Shown piece by piece: positions 56,474 through 64,000 of a DNA stretch of 64,000 nt (the first letter of the stretch is position 1; each line of letters begins with the position of its first letter). Location: positions 78,012 through 142,011 of the forward strand of contig NZ_WTEX01000005.1 of assembly GCF_009795845.1 (NCBI RefSeq), written 5' to 3'. The position numbers were made by a program, and so were the translations under genes. The notes beneath the pieces were generated by a model. It did no database searches. It worked only from the letters and a program-made list of their open reading frames with translations, and had not been told where the DNA came from. The DNA comes from Gilliamella sp. Lep-s35 (GTDB taxonomy: Bacteria; Pseudomonadota; Gammaproteobacteria; Enterobacterales; Orbaceae).

Positions 56474-57070
56474 ACGTTATTTACAGTAATTCGAGAAACG
56501 ACTGTAATCAATACCTCATAAAACCGCATCTTAGACAATAGATAAGGTATTTAAATTATAAAGAAAATAATTGTTACCGTTTTAGCTAAACGTTTTATGG
56601 TTAGGCATCCAAATTTATAAACCTGTCAGCCACCGCACAAATAAGAAAAAGATAGATACTTTAATGATGTGATGCTTACAGTTTAGGTTATATTTTTTGT
56701 AAAAAATATTCAGGAGTGTATACCGTTTGGTGATTAATTTAGTCTTTGTGGTTTTTCATTTATTAAAAGGTATGATCAGCTAGTATCAATTAAAATTTAT
56801 AAACTTGTTAGCCACCGCACAAATAAGAAAAAGATAGATACTTTAATAATGTGATGCTTACAGTTTAGGTTATATTTTTTGTAAAAAATATTCAGGAGTG
56901 TATACCGTTTGGTGATTAATTTAGCCTTTGTGGTTTTTCATTTGTTAAAAGGTATGATCAGCTAGTATCAATTAAAAATTCACAAAACCTACTAGTCTTG
57001 AAATGAATGGGTAAGTGGTAAGCGCGATACCGACTTTACTGGTGATGTGGCATAATCAGCAAATTGTTAG
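56474..57070 (+). mobile_element. Decayed IS481-type remnant with internal tandem duplication
   Basis: 56581-56610 (TTTAGCTAAACGTTTTATGG) matches the helix-turn-helix region of the 34.1-kb remnant. 57003-57063 (AAATGAATGGG, GATGTGGCATAATCAGCA) matches its NGKAER/MWHNQ region. Everything between is a 182-bp unit present twice. The segment ACGTTATTTACAGT at 56474 recurs at 63549 beside the IS3 remnant. No frame is intact. The element fills the 724-base gap between ychF and rsmI. Confidence 0.75.
56611..56974. repeat. Two-copy tandem repeat of 182 bp
   Basis: 56611-56792 is repeated at 56793-56974 with only a few substitutions (for example CCTGTCAG against CTTGTTAG, and TAGTC against TAGCC). 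The unit contains a TCAGGAGTGTATACC motif whose relative TCAGGAGTGTACTAC occurs on the minus strand near 34427-34441. Confidence 0.95.
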
Positions 57071-57078
57071 CGGTTTAA

Positions 57079-57906
57079 TTATTGCTCTGCATCCAAACCA
57101 ATTTGATAAAGCTGGTTCTTTTTCAGTCCATAGATTTCAGCTGTAATAGCAGCAGCTTTTTTAAGAGGTAACTCTTTTTGCAATAATTTAAGGGTATTAA
57201 TGGCTTTTTGGTCAATGTCATTATCGGTTTTTACATGCCCTTCAACAATTAAAACAAATTCGCCTTTTTGGCGATTGGTATCTTCGTTTAGCCATGCTAT
57301 TAGCTCGCTTATGGTAAAACTGACAATAGTTTCCCATGTTTTGGTGAGTTCTTTAGCCAAAACAATACGTTTATTTGCACCAAAAACAGTTTGCATATCT
57401 TGCAGTGTATCTAGCAAACGATGCGTTGACTCATAAAAAATCATAGTTCGTGGTTCATCAATTAATTTAGCTAAACTATCTTGCCGTGCTTTGCTTTTAG
57501 CGGGTAAAAATCCTTCATAACTAAATTTATCAGAAGGTAGTCCAGCGACTGATAACGCTGCAATAGCAGCGCAAGCACCGGGAATTGGCACGACTTGAAT
57601 ATTATTATCACGGCAAGCTTTAACCAAGTGATAACCGGGATCGTTAATTAATGGTGTACCGGCATCTGAAATTAAAGCAATTGACAAGCCAGATTTTAGT
57701 TTTTCAATCAAAAGGTGAGATTTTTCTTGTTCATTATGATCATGTAAAGCAAACAGCTTTGCTTTAATGCCAAGATGTTGTAAAAGTAGACCGCTATGGC
57801 GAGTATCTTCAGCCGCAATAAGATCAACGCTTTTAAGAGTATTGATTGCTCTAAGCGTAATATCATCTAAGTTTCCAATTGGTGTTGCAACAATATATAA
57901 AGTCAT
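57079..57906 (-). CDS. rsmI: 16S rRNA 2'-O-methyltransferase RsmI (C1402)
   Basis: The tetrapyrrole-methylase-fold enzyme starts [19 protein letters not shown] and continues [54 protein letters not shown] and FYESTHRL. The length of 275 residues is slightly shorter than E. coli (286). It is divergent from nlpD, whereas in E. coli it is divergent from lpoA. Confidence 0.96.
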   Translation of the reverse strand: MTLYIVATPIGNLDDITLRAINTLKSVDLIAAEDTRHSGLLLQHLGIKAKLFALHDHNEQEKSHLLIEKLKSGLSIALISDAGTPLINDPGYHLVKACRDNNIQVVPIPGACAAIAALSVAGLPSDKFSYEGFLPAKSKARQDSLAKLIDEPRTMIFYESTHRLLDTLQDMQTVFGANKRIVLAKELTKTWETIVSFTISELIAWLNEDTNRQKGEFVLIVEGHVKTDNDIDQKAINTLKLLQKELPLKKAAAITAEIYGLKKNQLYQIGLDAEQ

Positions 57907-58107
57907 TATTTTAAATCACATTAAATTTTTATAGAAATACGGTAAAGATACTGTACGAAAGCCTATTTTATTGTATATACTCACTACTTTCAAAATAAAT
58001 CCAACAAAAACCAAATAAATAGTTAATCCCAAACAGTAAAAAATAGTCATAATAATTATTTTTTAAAAAAATTTATAGGCAAAACTATCAAATTTTGAGT
58101 GAATTTA

Positions 58108-58137
58108 TTGATTTAACCAATAAGTAATCAATATAAT
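58108..58137 (+). promoter_or_regulatory. Candidate promoter of nlpD
   Basis: TTGATT (58108-58113) and a perfect TATAAT (58132-58137) are 18 bases apart in the 323-base rsmI-nlpD gap, pointing to nlpD. The leader would be about 85 bases. The rest of the gap is featureless AT-rich DNA. Confidence 0.6.
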
Positions 58138-58229
58138 AGCTTTTTGCTATAAAAACGCTAAAATGTGCTAATTAAACAAGATGTATAAAATGCTATTGAA
58201 TAAAAAATAGCTAAAAATAAAATTCACGA

Positions 58230-59255
58230 ATGAAAGGTGTCGCTTTGAAAAAAATATTTATATTAAGTTGCTTAAGTTTGTTAATTGTTGCGTGTACACA
58301 AACCGAGCAAGCCGAAATCGAAGATATTTCTAGCGCAGGTGGTTCATCAACTTCTTCTGTTTATACTAAACCACCAGCCAATATTTCAACAAGAGGTAGG
58401 GTATCTTCTTCTGCGGTTACTAACAGCACCAATAATAGTACGGTGATTAGTAATGAGCGTATTGTTTATAACCGTAATTATGATGATATTCCAAAAGGCG
58501 GATATCAAGGCGATACTTACACGGTTAAACGTGGTGATACCTTATTTTATATTGCGTGGGTAACGGGCAATGATTATCGTTCATTAGCGGCTAAAAATAA
58601 TATCAAAGAGCCTTTTGCGGTTAATGTCGGTCAAGTATTAGATGTTAGTGGTGGGACTGTTGTGGTAACACAAAAAACTACAACAAATAATACAATAGCA
58701 AATAAATCAAATAGTAATGGCTCATCGGTATCAGTTGGGCAAACCAAAGGCAAACCAACAATAACCAAAACAACAACAACTTCAATTACTACAACGAATA
58801 AAAATAAACAACCAACAATAACAGAAACAACTGAAACTATAACTGAACCACTAGAGGATTCTGCAAGTAATCAAAAGGCAAATTCAAATATTGTCAATAT
58901 TGCTTGGCGATGGCCGGCTCGAGGTAAAATTATTGAAAAATACTCAAGAGCAAGTAAAGGTATTGATATTTCAGGTTCACTTGGCGACAAAGTCATGGCT
59001 GCAGCTGATGGGCGAGTTGTCTATTCGGGTAATGCGTTACCGGGTTATGGTAATTTAATTATCATCAAACATAACGATGATTACTTAACCGCTTATGCAC
59101 ATAATCAATCTATATTAGTTAAAGAACAACAAGCAGTGCGTGCAGGTGAACAAATTGCCACAATGGGGGCAACAGGCACATCGTCAGTTAGATTACACTT
59201 TGAAATTCGATACAAAGCGCAATCAGTTGATCCATTAAAATATTTATCAAAATAA
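58230..59255 (+). CDS. nlpD: NlpD-type lipoprotein (LysM plus degenerate LytM domain)
   Basis: The outer-membrane lipoprotein has lipobox LIVAC (Cys near residue 22). A Ser/Thr-rich linker leads to a LysM domain (residues about 88-135, YTVKRGDTLFYIAWVTGNDY), and a long Thr/Asn-rich linker leads to a C-terminal LytM domain (about 225-341). The LytM region reads SKGIDISG and AYAHNQS, so the metal ligands of active M23 peptidases are not all present. NlpD activates the amidase AmiC during cell separation. ATG 58230 has no ribosome site. TTG 58245, after AAAGGTG, may be the true start. Confidence 0.88.
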   Translation: MKGVALKKIFILSCLSLLIVACTQTEQAEIEDISSAGGSSTSSVYTKPPANISTRGRVSSSAVTNSTNNSTVISNERIVYNRNYDDIPKGGYQGDTYTVKRGDTLFYIAWVTGNDYRSLAAKNNIKEPFAVNVGQVLDVSGGTVVVTQKTTTNNTIANKSNSNGSSVSVGQTKGKPTITKTTTTSITTTNKNKQPTITETTETITEPLEDSASNQKANSNIVNIAWRWPARGKIIEKYSRASKGIDISGSLGDKVMAAADGRVVYSGNALPGYGNLIIIKHNDDYLTAYAHNQSILVKEQQAVRAGEQIATMGATGTSSVRLHFEIRYKAQSVDPLKYLSK

Positions 59256-59379
59256 TAATAAATGTGTTGTGTTAATTAATTGACGCAATGCTAATGGCTA
59301 TGCCAAGCAGCAACTAGGTGGTATATCCATAAATAAGAATTTACTAAAATTAAATCTATGTAACAAAGGAGTTATATTT

Positions 59380-60132
59380 ATGGCAGTAAAAAAATTAGTG
59401 CTTATTCGACATGGAGAAAGCGTTTGGAACCAAGAAAACCGTTTTTGCGGTTGGACTGATGTTGATTTATCTGACAAAGGCAACCAAGAAGCTGCTGAAG
59501 CAGGTAAATTACTTAAACAAGAAGGTTTTGAATTTGATTATGCTTATACATCAGTATTAAAACGTGCAATTCACACTTTATGGCACGTTTTAGACGAAGT
59601 TGACCAAGCATGGTTACCGGTTGAAAAAAGTTGGAAATTAAATGAACGCCATTATGGTGCATTACAAGGCTTAAACAAAGCTGAAACAGCAGCAAAATAT
59701 GGTGATGACCAAGTAAAATTATGGCGTCGTGGCTTTGCAATCACACCTCCTGCACTTGAAAAATCAGATGAACGCTTCCCAGGTCACGATTCACGCTACA
59801 GCAAATTACCGGAATCAGAACTACCATTAACTGAAAGCTTAGCATTAACGATCAAACGTGTATTACCTTACTGGGAATCAACCATCGCACCACGAGTAGC
59901 TAAAGGTGAACGTGTTATTATTGCCGCTCATGGTAACTCACTACGTGCGTTAGTAAAACACCTAGACAACATTAGTGATGACGACATCATCGAACTTAAT
60001 ATCCCAACTGGTGTACCATTAGTGTATGAATTTGACGACAATATGAAAGTCATCAAACACTATTATCTAGGCAATGCAGACGAAATTGCTGCAAAACAAG
60101 CAGCTGTTGCAAACCAAGGTAAAGCAAAATAA
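59380..60132 (+). CDS. gpmA: 2,3-bisphosphoglycerate-dependent phosphoglycerate mutase
   Basis: The glycolytic enzyme interconverts 3- and 2-phosphoglycerate. The phosphohistidine motif [10 protein letters not shown] puts the catalytic His at residue 11. [35 protein letters not shown] and the second His in [15 protein letters not shown] are conserved. The length of 250 residues equals E. coli. AAAGGAG precedes the ATG. Codon use is less AT-extreme than in its neighbours, as expected for a highly expressed gene. Confidence 0.97.
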   Translation: MAVKKLVLIRHGESVWNQENRFCGWTDVDLSDKGNQEAAEAGKLLKQEGFEFDYAYTSVLKRAIHTLWHVLDEVDQAWLPVEKSWKLNERHYGALQGLNKAETAAKYGDDQVKLWRRGFAITPPALEKSDERFPGHDSRYSKLPESELPLTESLALTIKRVLPYWESTIAPRVAKGERVIIAAHGNSLRALVKHLDNISDDDIIELNIPTGVPLVYEFDDNMKVIKHYYLGNADEIAAKQAAVANQGKAK

Positions 60133-60149
60133 TTATTCTTTAAGTAAAC

Positions 60150-60180
60150 AAAAAGGTAGGTTGTTTAACTTACCTTTTTT
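60150..60180 (+). terminator. Terminator of gpmA
   Basis: AAAAGGTAGGTT and AACTTACCTTTT pair (one G-U) around a four-base loop and end in six T, 18 bases after the gpmA stop codon. Confidence 0.88.
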
Positions 60181-60249
60181 ATTATCTGCATAATAGCTGT
60201 TATTCACTTATTTTTATGTCTTATTTCTTTTAATTTTGAGAGCGTTATT

Positions 60250-60828
60250 TTGTCTAAGATCTACTATATATATGGCGTAATGAATGCCGGTAAATCTACC
60301 GAATTATTACAAATTGACCACAACTACCTAAGTAACAATATGCAAACGTTACTGCTTAAATCATCGGTTGATACGCGCGATTCGGCGGTTGAAATTGTCT
60401 CGCGCTTGGGGTTGCGCAAAAAGGCGCTACAGCTTGATGACACAACGGTTGATGGCATCATTGAGCACATCAAACAAAGTAACTATGCCTGTATACTTAT
60501 TGACGAAAGTCAATTCTTGTCACGCAACACTATCTGGAAACTATCCGATGTATGCGACGAAAAAGGCGTGCCTATCATGTTTTTTGGCATCAAAACTGAT
60601 TATATGGGACATCTATTTGAAGGTTCTAAAACACTGCTCGAAATTGCCGATAATTTTAGAGAACTCAAAACCGTCTGTTGGTGTGGCAAAAAAGCTACTA
60701 TGATCTTACTAGAAGGACAAGACGGGCAAATTGTAAAATTTGGCAACTCCATCCATCTAGGTGATAGCGAATACCACTCAGTATGTCGAAAACACTGGAA
60801 AGCAGGGCAAATAAGACCTAAGCACTGA
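60250..60828 (+). CDS. tdk: Thymidine kinase
   Basis: Tdk phosphorylates thymidine in salvage. Walker A is GVMNAGKST near residue 9, the DESQF motif is near 88, and the C-terminal zinc-binding cysteines are in TVCWCGKKA and SVCRKHW. The start is TTG 60250 with GAGAG upstream. No ATG gives the conserved N-terminus. The length of 192 residues is close to E. coli (205). It stands alone between the gpmA terminator and a regulated sugar-enzyme gene. Confidence 0.93.
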   Translation: MSKIYYIYGVMNAGKSTELLQIDHNYLSNNMQTLLLKSSVDTRDSAVEIVSRLGLRKKALQLDDTTVDGIIEHIKQSNYACILIDESQFLSRNTIWKLSDVCDEKGVPIMFFGIKTDYMGHLFEGSKTLLEIADNFRELKTVCWCGKKATMILLEGQDGQIVKFGNSIHLGDSEYHSVCRKHWKAGQIRPKH

Positions 60829-60963
60829 TCTTCTAACCTTTTCACACTGATTCGGATAAATAAAACATTTTTATAATGTGCAATTATTTGATGTCGGAAA
60901 AGTGTGAATAACTTCTCATTTTTATAATATTTCTTTTGTTTATTGTTGCTATTTTGTGCCATA

Positions 60964-60992
60964 TTGACTGAAACGATTCAGTACTATTTTAT
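60964..60992 (+). promoter_or_regulatory. Promoter with overlapping LacI/Cra-type operator
   Basis: TTGACT (60964-60969), 17 bases and TTTTAT (60987-60992) form a sigma-70 promoter. The 16-bp palindrome ACTGAAACGATTCAGT (60967-60982) lies inside it. The half-site fits the Cra (FruR) consensus RSTGAAWCSNTHHW and the general TGAAACG..TCA operators of LacI-family regulators. Occupancy would block RNA polymerase. The downstream gene is the DUF4432-type enzyme. Confidence 0.7.
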
Positions 60993-61016
60993 TAACTATG
61001 AAAGATGAGGAATATT

Positions 61017-62224
61017 ATGAAAGTCAAAACTGTTTCATTAGCTGTAGTACTTAGTTTGATTAGTTATAACGCCAATGCTAAAGAGTTTGTATTAACAGAT
61101 ACCGAAAAGAATATTGCTAAAGGTAACTGGTCAATTTCAAATCAAGATTTAGGCGTAAATGGTAATAAATTTACCATTCAAAATACTGTGCTCAAAGGTG
61201 GAAAACAAGACGGTACAGAACTTCTTACTATTTCTAGTGATGATTTTACTATTAAATTAATTCCAACTCGTGGTTTAGGTATTTTATCTGTTGTTGGTGA
61301 TGGCGTACGTATGGGGTGGGATTCACCAGTAGACGAAGTTGTTAATCCTAAATATATTAATTTAGAAAGCCGGGTGGAATAGGTTGGTTAGATGGCTTTA
61401 ACGAAATGATGGTTCGTTGTGGTTTTGAATGGACAGGTCATGCGGCGCAAGCTGATGGAATGATGTACACGCTTCATGGTCGAGCCCAAAATACTCCTGT
61501 ATCTAAATTAATCGTTGATATTAGTGATAAAACACCACATACTATTACAGTTAAAGGCCTAATTAAAGAAAATACCTTCAAAAAAAGTAATCTAGAAACT
61601 TGGGTATCGCTTAGTTATGTACCAGGAAGTAAAGAATTTACTGTTCATGATGTGGTCACTAATAAAGGTGATTATACTCGTGATTATCAGATTATCTATC
61701 ACAGTAACTTTGGTACACCAATTCTTGAAGAGGGCGCAAGGTTTGTTGCACCTGTTAAAGAAATTTCACCATTTAACGACTATGCAAAAGGCGGACTTAA
61801 TACATGGCAAACTTATTTAGGTCCAACTAAAGGCTTTGATGAAATGGTATTTAATGTTTATCCTTTTGCTGATACCAATGGACAAACACAGGTGATGGTA
61901 ACCAATAAAGCAGGCGATAAAGCAGCCGGTATTGCTTTTAATATTAATCAGCTACCCGTGCTTTCATTGTGGAAAAATACAGATACTTTAAAACAAGGCT
62001 ATGTCACTGGATTAGAGCCTGGCACCAGTTTTGCTTATCCAGTAACTATCGAACGTGAGCAAAAACGTGTGCGTCAGTTAGAACCTGGACAAAGCACTGA
62101 GTTTACCCTAACTTATAGCTTATTATCTAATAAAGATGCTGTAACAAAATATGCAGAAAAGATTAAAGCTATTCAAGGTGAGCAACAAACCAAAGTTGTT
62201 AATGAGCCAATGGCTAAAGAATAA
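61017..62224 (+). pseudogene. Periplasmic DUF4432-type (aldose-epimerase-like) protein, frameshifted
   Basis: A signal peptide (residues 1-21, ending NANA) starts at ATG 61017 behind GAGG. The first frame ends at 61382 after NPKYINLESRVE. The next frame holds GGIGWLDGFNEMMVRCGFEW, LHGRAQNTPVSKL and the rest of a galactose-mutarotase-like beta-sandwich to 62224. One G appears to be missing in CCGGGTGG at about 61368-61375. Repairing it restores SR-GGIGWLDGF. DUF4432 proteins act on sugars but the substrate here is unknown. Either the gene is newly broken or the base is a sequencing error. Confidence 0.82.
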
Positions 62225-62230
62225 ATCATT

Positions 62231-62260
62231 AAAAAAGGCTACCACTTATACAGGGTAGCC
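62231..62260 (-). terminator. Hairpin downstream of the DUF4432 gene
   Basis: GGCTACC and GGTAGCC pair around a ten-base loop. The T run (six T) lies on the minus-strand side, so it is a terminator only for minus-strand transcription. On the plus strand it may act as a 3'-end stabiliser. The remaining 62261-62493 shows no gene. Confidence 0.5.
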
Positions 62261-62493
62261 ATAAACGCAATCTAATAAACACTCTTCCTCCCATGTAATT
62301 TACGTATTATTAATGTAATAGCTATGCTAATAGCTAGTGACTACTTGATTCACTATCAATAGCTAGGTATAGTCATTTATTTCATAACAAGCTTTAATAT
62401 CATTTGTTTTTTAAAGTATCATTTGACTGGTTAACTATTTAAAATAGTAATTAATGATATTTATTGCAATTTGATATTAATAAAGGAACAAGC

Positions 62494-63087
62494 ATGACAC
62501 AACCGCGGATCGTAATTGGTATTAGTGGCGCAACAGGGTTTGCTTATGGAATCAAAGCGTTGACGCTTTTAAAGTCGCTCAATATCCAAACACATGTAGT
62601 GATCTCAAAAGCGGCACATGTCACACGCGCTTACGAAGCACCTGATATAAGCCTAGCGCAAATAGAATCACTAGCAGATAAAATATATGCTGTTAATAAC
62701 ATTGGTGCAGCCATTGCAAGCGGTTCATTTAAAACCATGGGCATGCTGATCGCTCCTTGCTCAATGCGAACGCTTGCCGCTATAGCGCAAGGGTTATCTG
62801 ATAATTTACTCACTCGCGCTGCTGATGTGGTATTAAAAGAGCGTCGTCGTTTAGTGCTAATGGTACGTGAATCGCCCTTAAACTTAGCACATATAAAAAA
62901 TATGGAAGCAGTCACCCTTATGGGGGGGGTTATTTGCCCACCAGTACCTGCGCTATATCAGCATATTAACAGCATTGATGACATCATTACCCATAGCGTA
63001 GCTAGAGCACTTGACTTATTTGGTCTTGATATTCCAACACTACCGCGGTGGGGCGAAGATTTGCACTTAAATCACAAACCAGAATAA
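62494..63087 (+). CDS. ubiX: UbiX-family flavin prenyltransferase
   Basis: UbiX makes prenylated FMN for UbiD-type decarboxylases in ubiquinone or aromatic acid metabolism. The FMN-binding [15 protein letters not shown] opens the protein. [40 protein letters not shown] and PPVPALYQ are characteristic. I start at ATG 62494 behind AAAGGA. The length of 197 residues is normal. No ubiD is visible in the window. Confidence 0.92.
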   Translation: MTQPRIVIGISGATGFAYGIKALTLLKSLNIQTHVVISKAAHVTRAYEAPDISLAQIESLADKIYAVNNIGAAIASGSFKTMGMLIAPCSMRTLAAIAQGLSDNLLTRAADVVLKERRRLVLMVRESPLNLAHIKNMEAVTLMGGVICPPVPALYQHINSIDDIITHSVARALDLFGLDIPTLPRWGEDLHLNHKPE

Positions 63088-63105
63088 CTCATATAAGCTA
63101 AAAGT

Positions 63106-63531
63106 ATGCAAGCTGATCTTAAAATCATAAAATTTATCAAAAAGCATCATGTGTTAACACTCAGTGTTATCTTACCTGACAACACACCATGGGCGTGTAA
63201 TGCTTTTTATGTATTTGATGAACAACTAATGTGCTTATACTTCCTTTCCGAACTAAAAACTCAGCACGCCAAAGCGATGTTAGTACATCCAAAAGTGGCA
63301 GGAACCATTAGTGTCACGCCTAAAACTATTACGCAAATCCAAGGTATCCAATTTCAAGCTAAAGCAACTCAATTACAAAATGAACAAGCCAAACAAGCTT
63401 ATGGGCAATATTATCAAGCATTCCCCTTTGCAAGAGTCATCAAAGCACCGATTTGGGCTTTACAGTTGCAACGTGTAAAAATGACAAGTAATTTATTAGG
63501 ATTTGCGATCAAAACATATTGGGAAAAATAA
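63106..63531 (+). CDS. YhbP-family (UPF0306) FMN-binding split-barrel-like protein
   Basis: The 141-residue product resembles E. coli YhbP in IKKHHVLTLSV, PWACNAFYVFDEQ, LYFLSELKTQHAKAM, VAGTISVTPKTITQIQGIQF and APIWALQLQRVKMT. The family has a pyridoxamine-phosphate-oxidase-like split barrel and an unknown reaction. It lies 18 bases after ubiX, so the two may share a transcript. Confidence 0.85.
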   Translation: MQADLKIIKFIKKHHVLTLSVILPDNTPWACNAFYVFDEQLMCLYFLSELKTQHAKAMLVHPKVAGTISVTPKTITQIQGIQFQAKATQLQNEQAKQAYGQYYQAFPFARVIKAPIWALQLQRVKMTSNLLGFAIKTYWEK

Positions 63532-63548
63532 GCGTGTAGGTATCTTTA

Positions 63549-63960
63549 ACGTTATTTACAGTCATTTGAGTAATGAGGCAATAAATATTCATAAAAAACG
63601 ATCTTACTAAAATCGATATATCGACACCCAATGTTTGCTTTGTGGATCGGCTACACTAATTCATACAACTTTTTTAAGGGGTAAGGAAAACTTATCACCA
63701 CTAAAAAAGGAACAAATATGAATAAAATTAAACGCAAAAACGCACATCCACTGATGATTTTAAACACCAAATGGTCAGTCTTTATCAACATGGTAAATCA
63801 CGTAGTGAAATCGTTACTAAAAAATAGGATCTGACACCATTAGCTTTGAACCATTGGAAAACAAAAAGCAGATGATATACTTCAATCATTAAAAAAAGAT
63901 CAAATAGATAAAATCTGTAAATACCCCCTAGTTAGTCCAAAACAGATGTAGAAAATTTTT
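63549..63960 (+). mobile_element. IS3-family orfA remnant at the right edge
   Basis: From ATG 63719 two frames together give an N-terminal MNKIKRK, then DDFKHQMVSLYQHGKSRSEI and LTPLALNHW. This is the start of an IS3-family OrfA (DEFKHQMVQLYQ.GKSRSEIV type). Frameshifts and stops break it, and the helix-turn-helix region runs into unrelated AT-rich DNA. The 63549-63600 stretch shares sequence with 56474-56530. I recognise nothing from about 63960 to 64000. Confidence 0.7.
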
Positions 63961-64000
63961 GCTGTACTTTAAAACACCCAAAACTGTGTAAATTTTTTTT

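Overview
The window is AT-rich chromosomal DNA from a gammaproteobacterium. Gene content and protein sequences are close to the Enterobacterales/Pasteurellales type, with E. coli-like pairs or blocks such as rpsF-priB-rpsR-rplI, hinT-lpoB-nagZ, yoaA-tsaB, modABC/modEF and rsmE-gshB-yqgE-ruvX. The low GC, compact intergenic spaces and many decayed insertion sequences suggest an Orbaceae gut symbiont such as Gilliamella. The genus is an inference from style, not proven by a marker gene. || Layout. 1-7.5 kb: housekeeping genes (comEC end, ggt, ribosomal operon with a promoter and leader hairpin, hinT, lpoB, nagZ, tyrR). 7.5-30.4 kb: a very AT-rich surface-glycan locus. It holds eleven glycosyltransferase or glycosyltransferase-like genes, a dTDP-L-rhamnose operon (rmlBACD), a UDP-glucuronate/UDP-xylose pair (ugd plus a UDP-glucuronate decarboxylase), two tandem MsbA-like ABC exporters and an unrecognised coiled-coil protein. 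No Wzx, Wzy, Wzm/Wzt or O-antigen ligase is visible, so this looks like a lipooligosaccharide or LPS-core type locus, or one that exports through the MsbA-like proteins. 30.8-42.4 kb: yoaA, tsaB, grxA, folD, ppiB, lpxH and a divergent molybdate regulon (modABC against modE-modF) with a recognisable ModE operator. ModC lacks its C-terminal TOBE domain. 42.8-50.3 kb: uvrB with an upstream DnaA box, then purM, ruvX, yqgE, a GNAT gene, gshB, rsmE and folB. || 50.3-53.9 kb is the most unusual stretch. A frameshifted metallo-beta-lactamase-fold gene ends in a 120-bp segment that is repeated 1.8 kb downstream. Between the copies lies a secreted C-type-lectin-like protein with no normal start codon. 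Upstream of it, three ACCAAAC heptamers separate an ATG from the open frame, as expected of a phase-variable contingency gene in the OFF state. A small lipoprotein and an EamA half-transporter follow. 53.9-64 kb: moeA, ychF, rsmI, nlpD, gpmA, tdk, a frameshifted periplasmic DUF4432-type gene behind a LacI/Cra-type operator, a UbiX-family gene and a YhbP-family gene, ending in an IS3 orfA remnant. || Decayed IS fragments (IS481, IS3 and IS256 types) occur at 18.0, 34.1, 44.9, 56.6 and 63.7 kb. None is intact.
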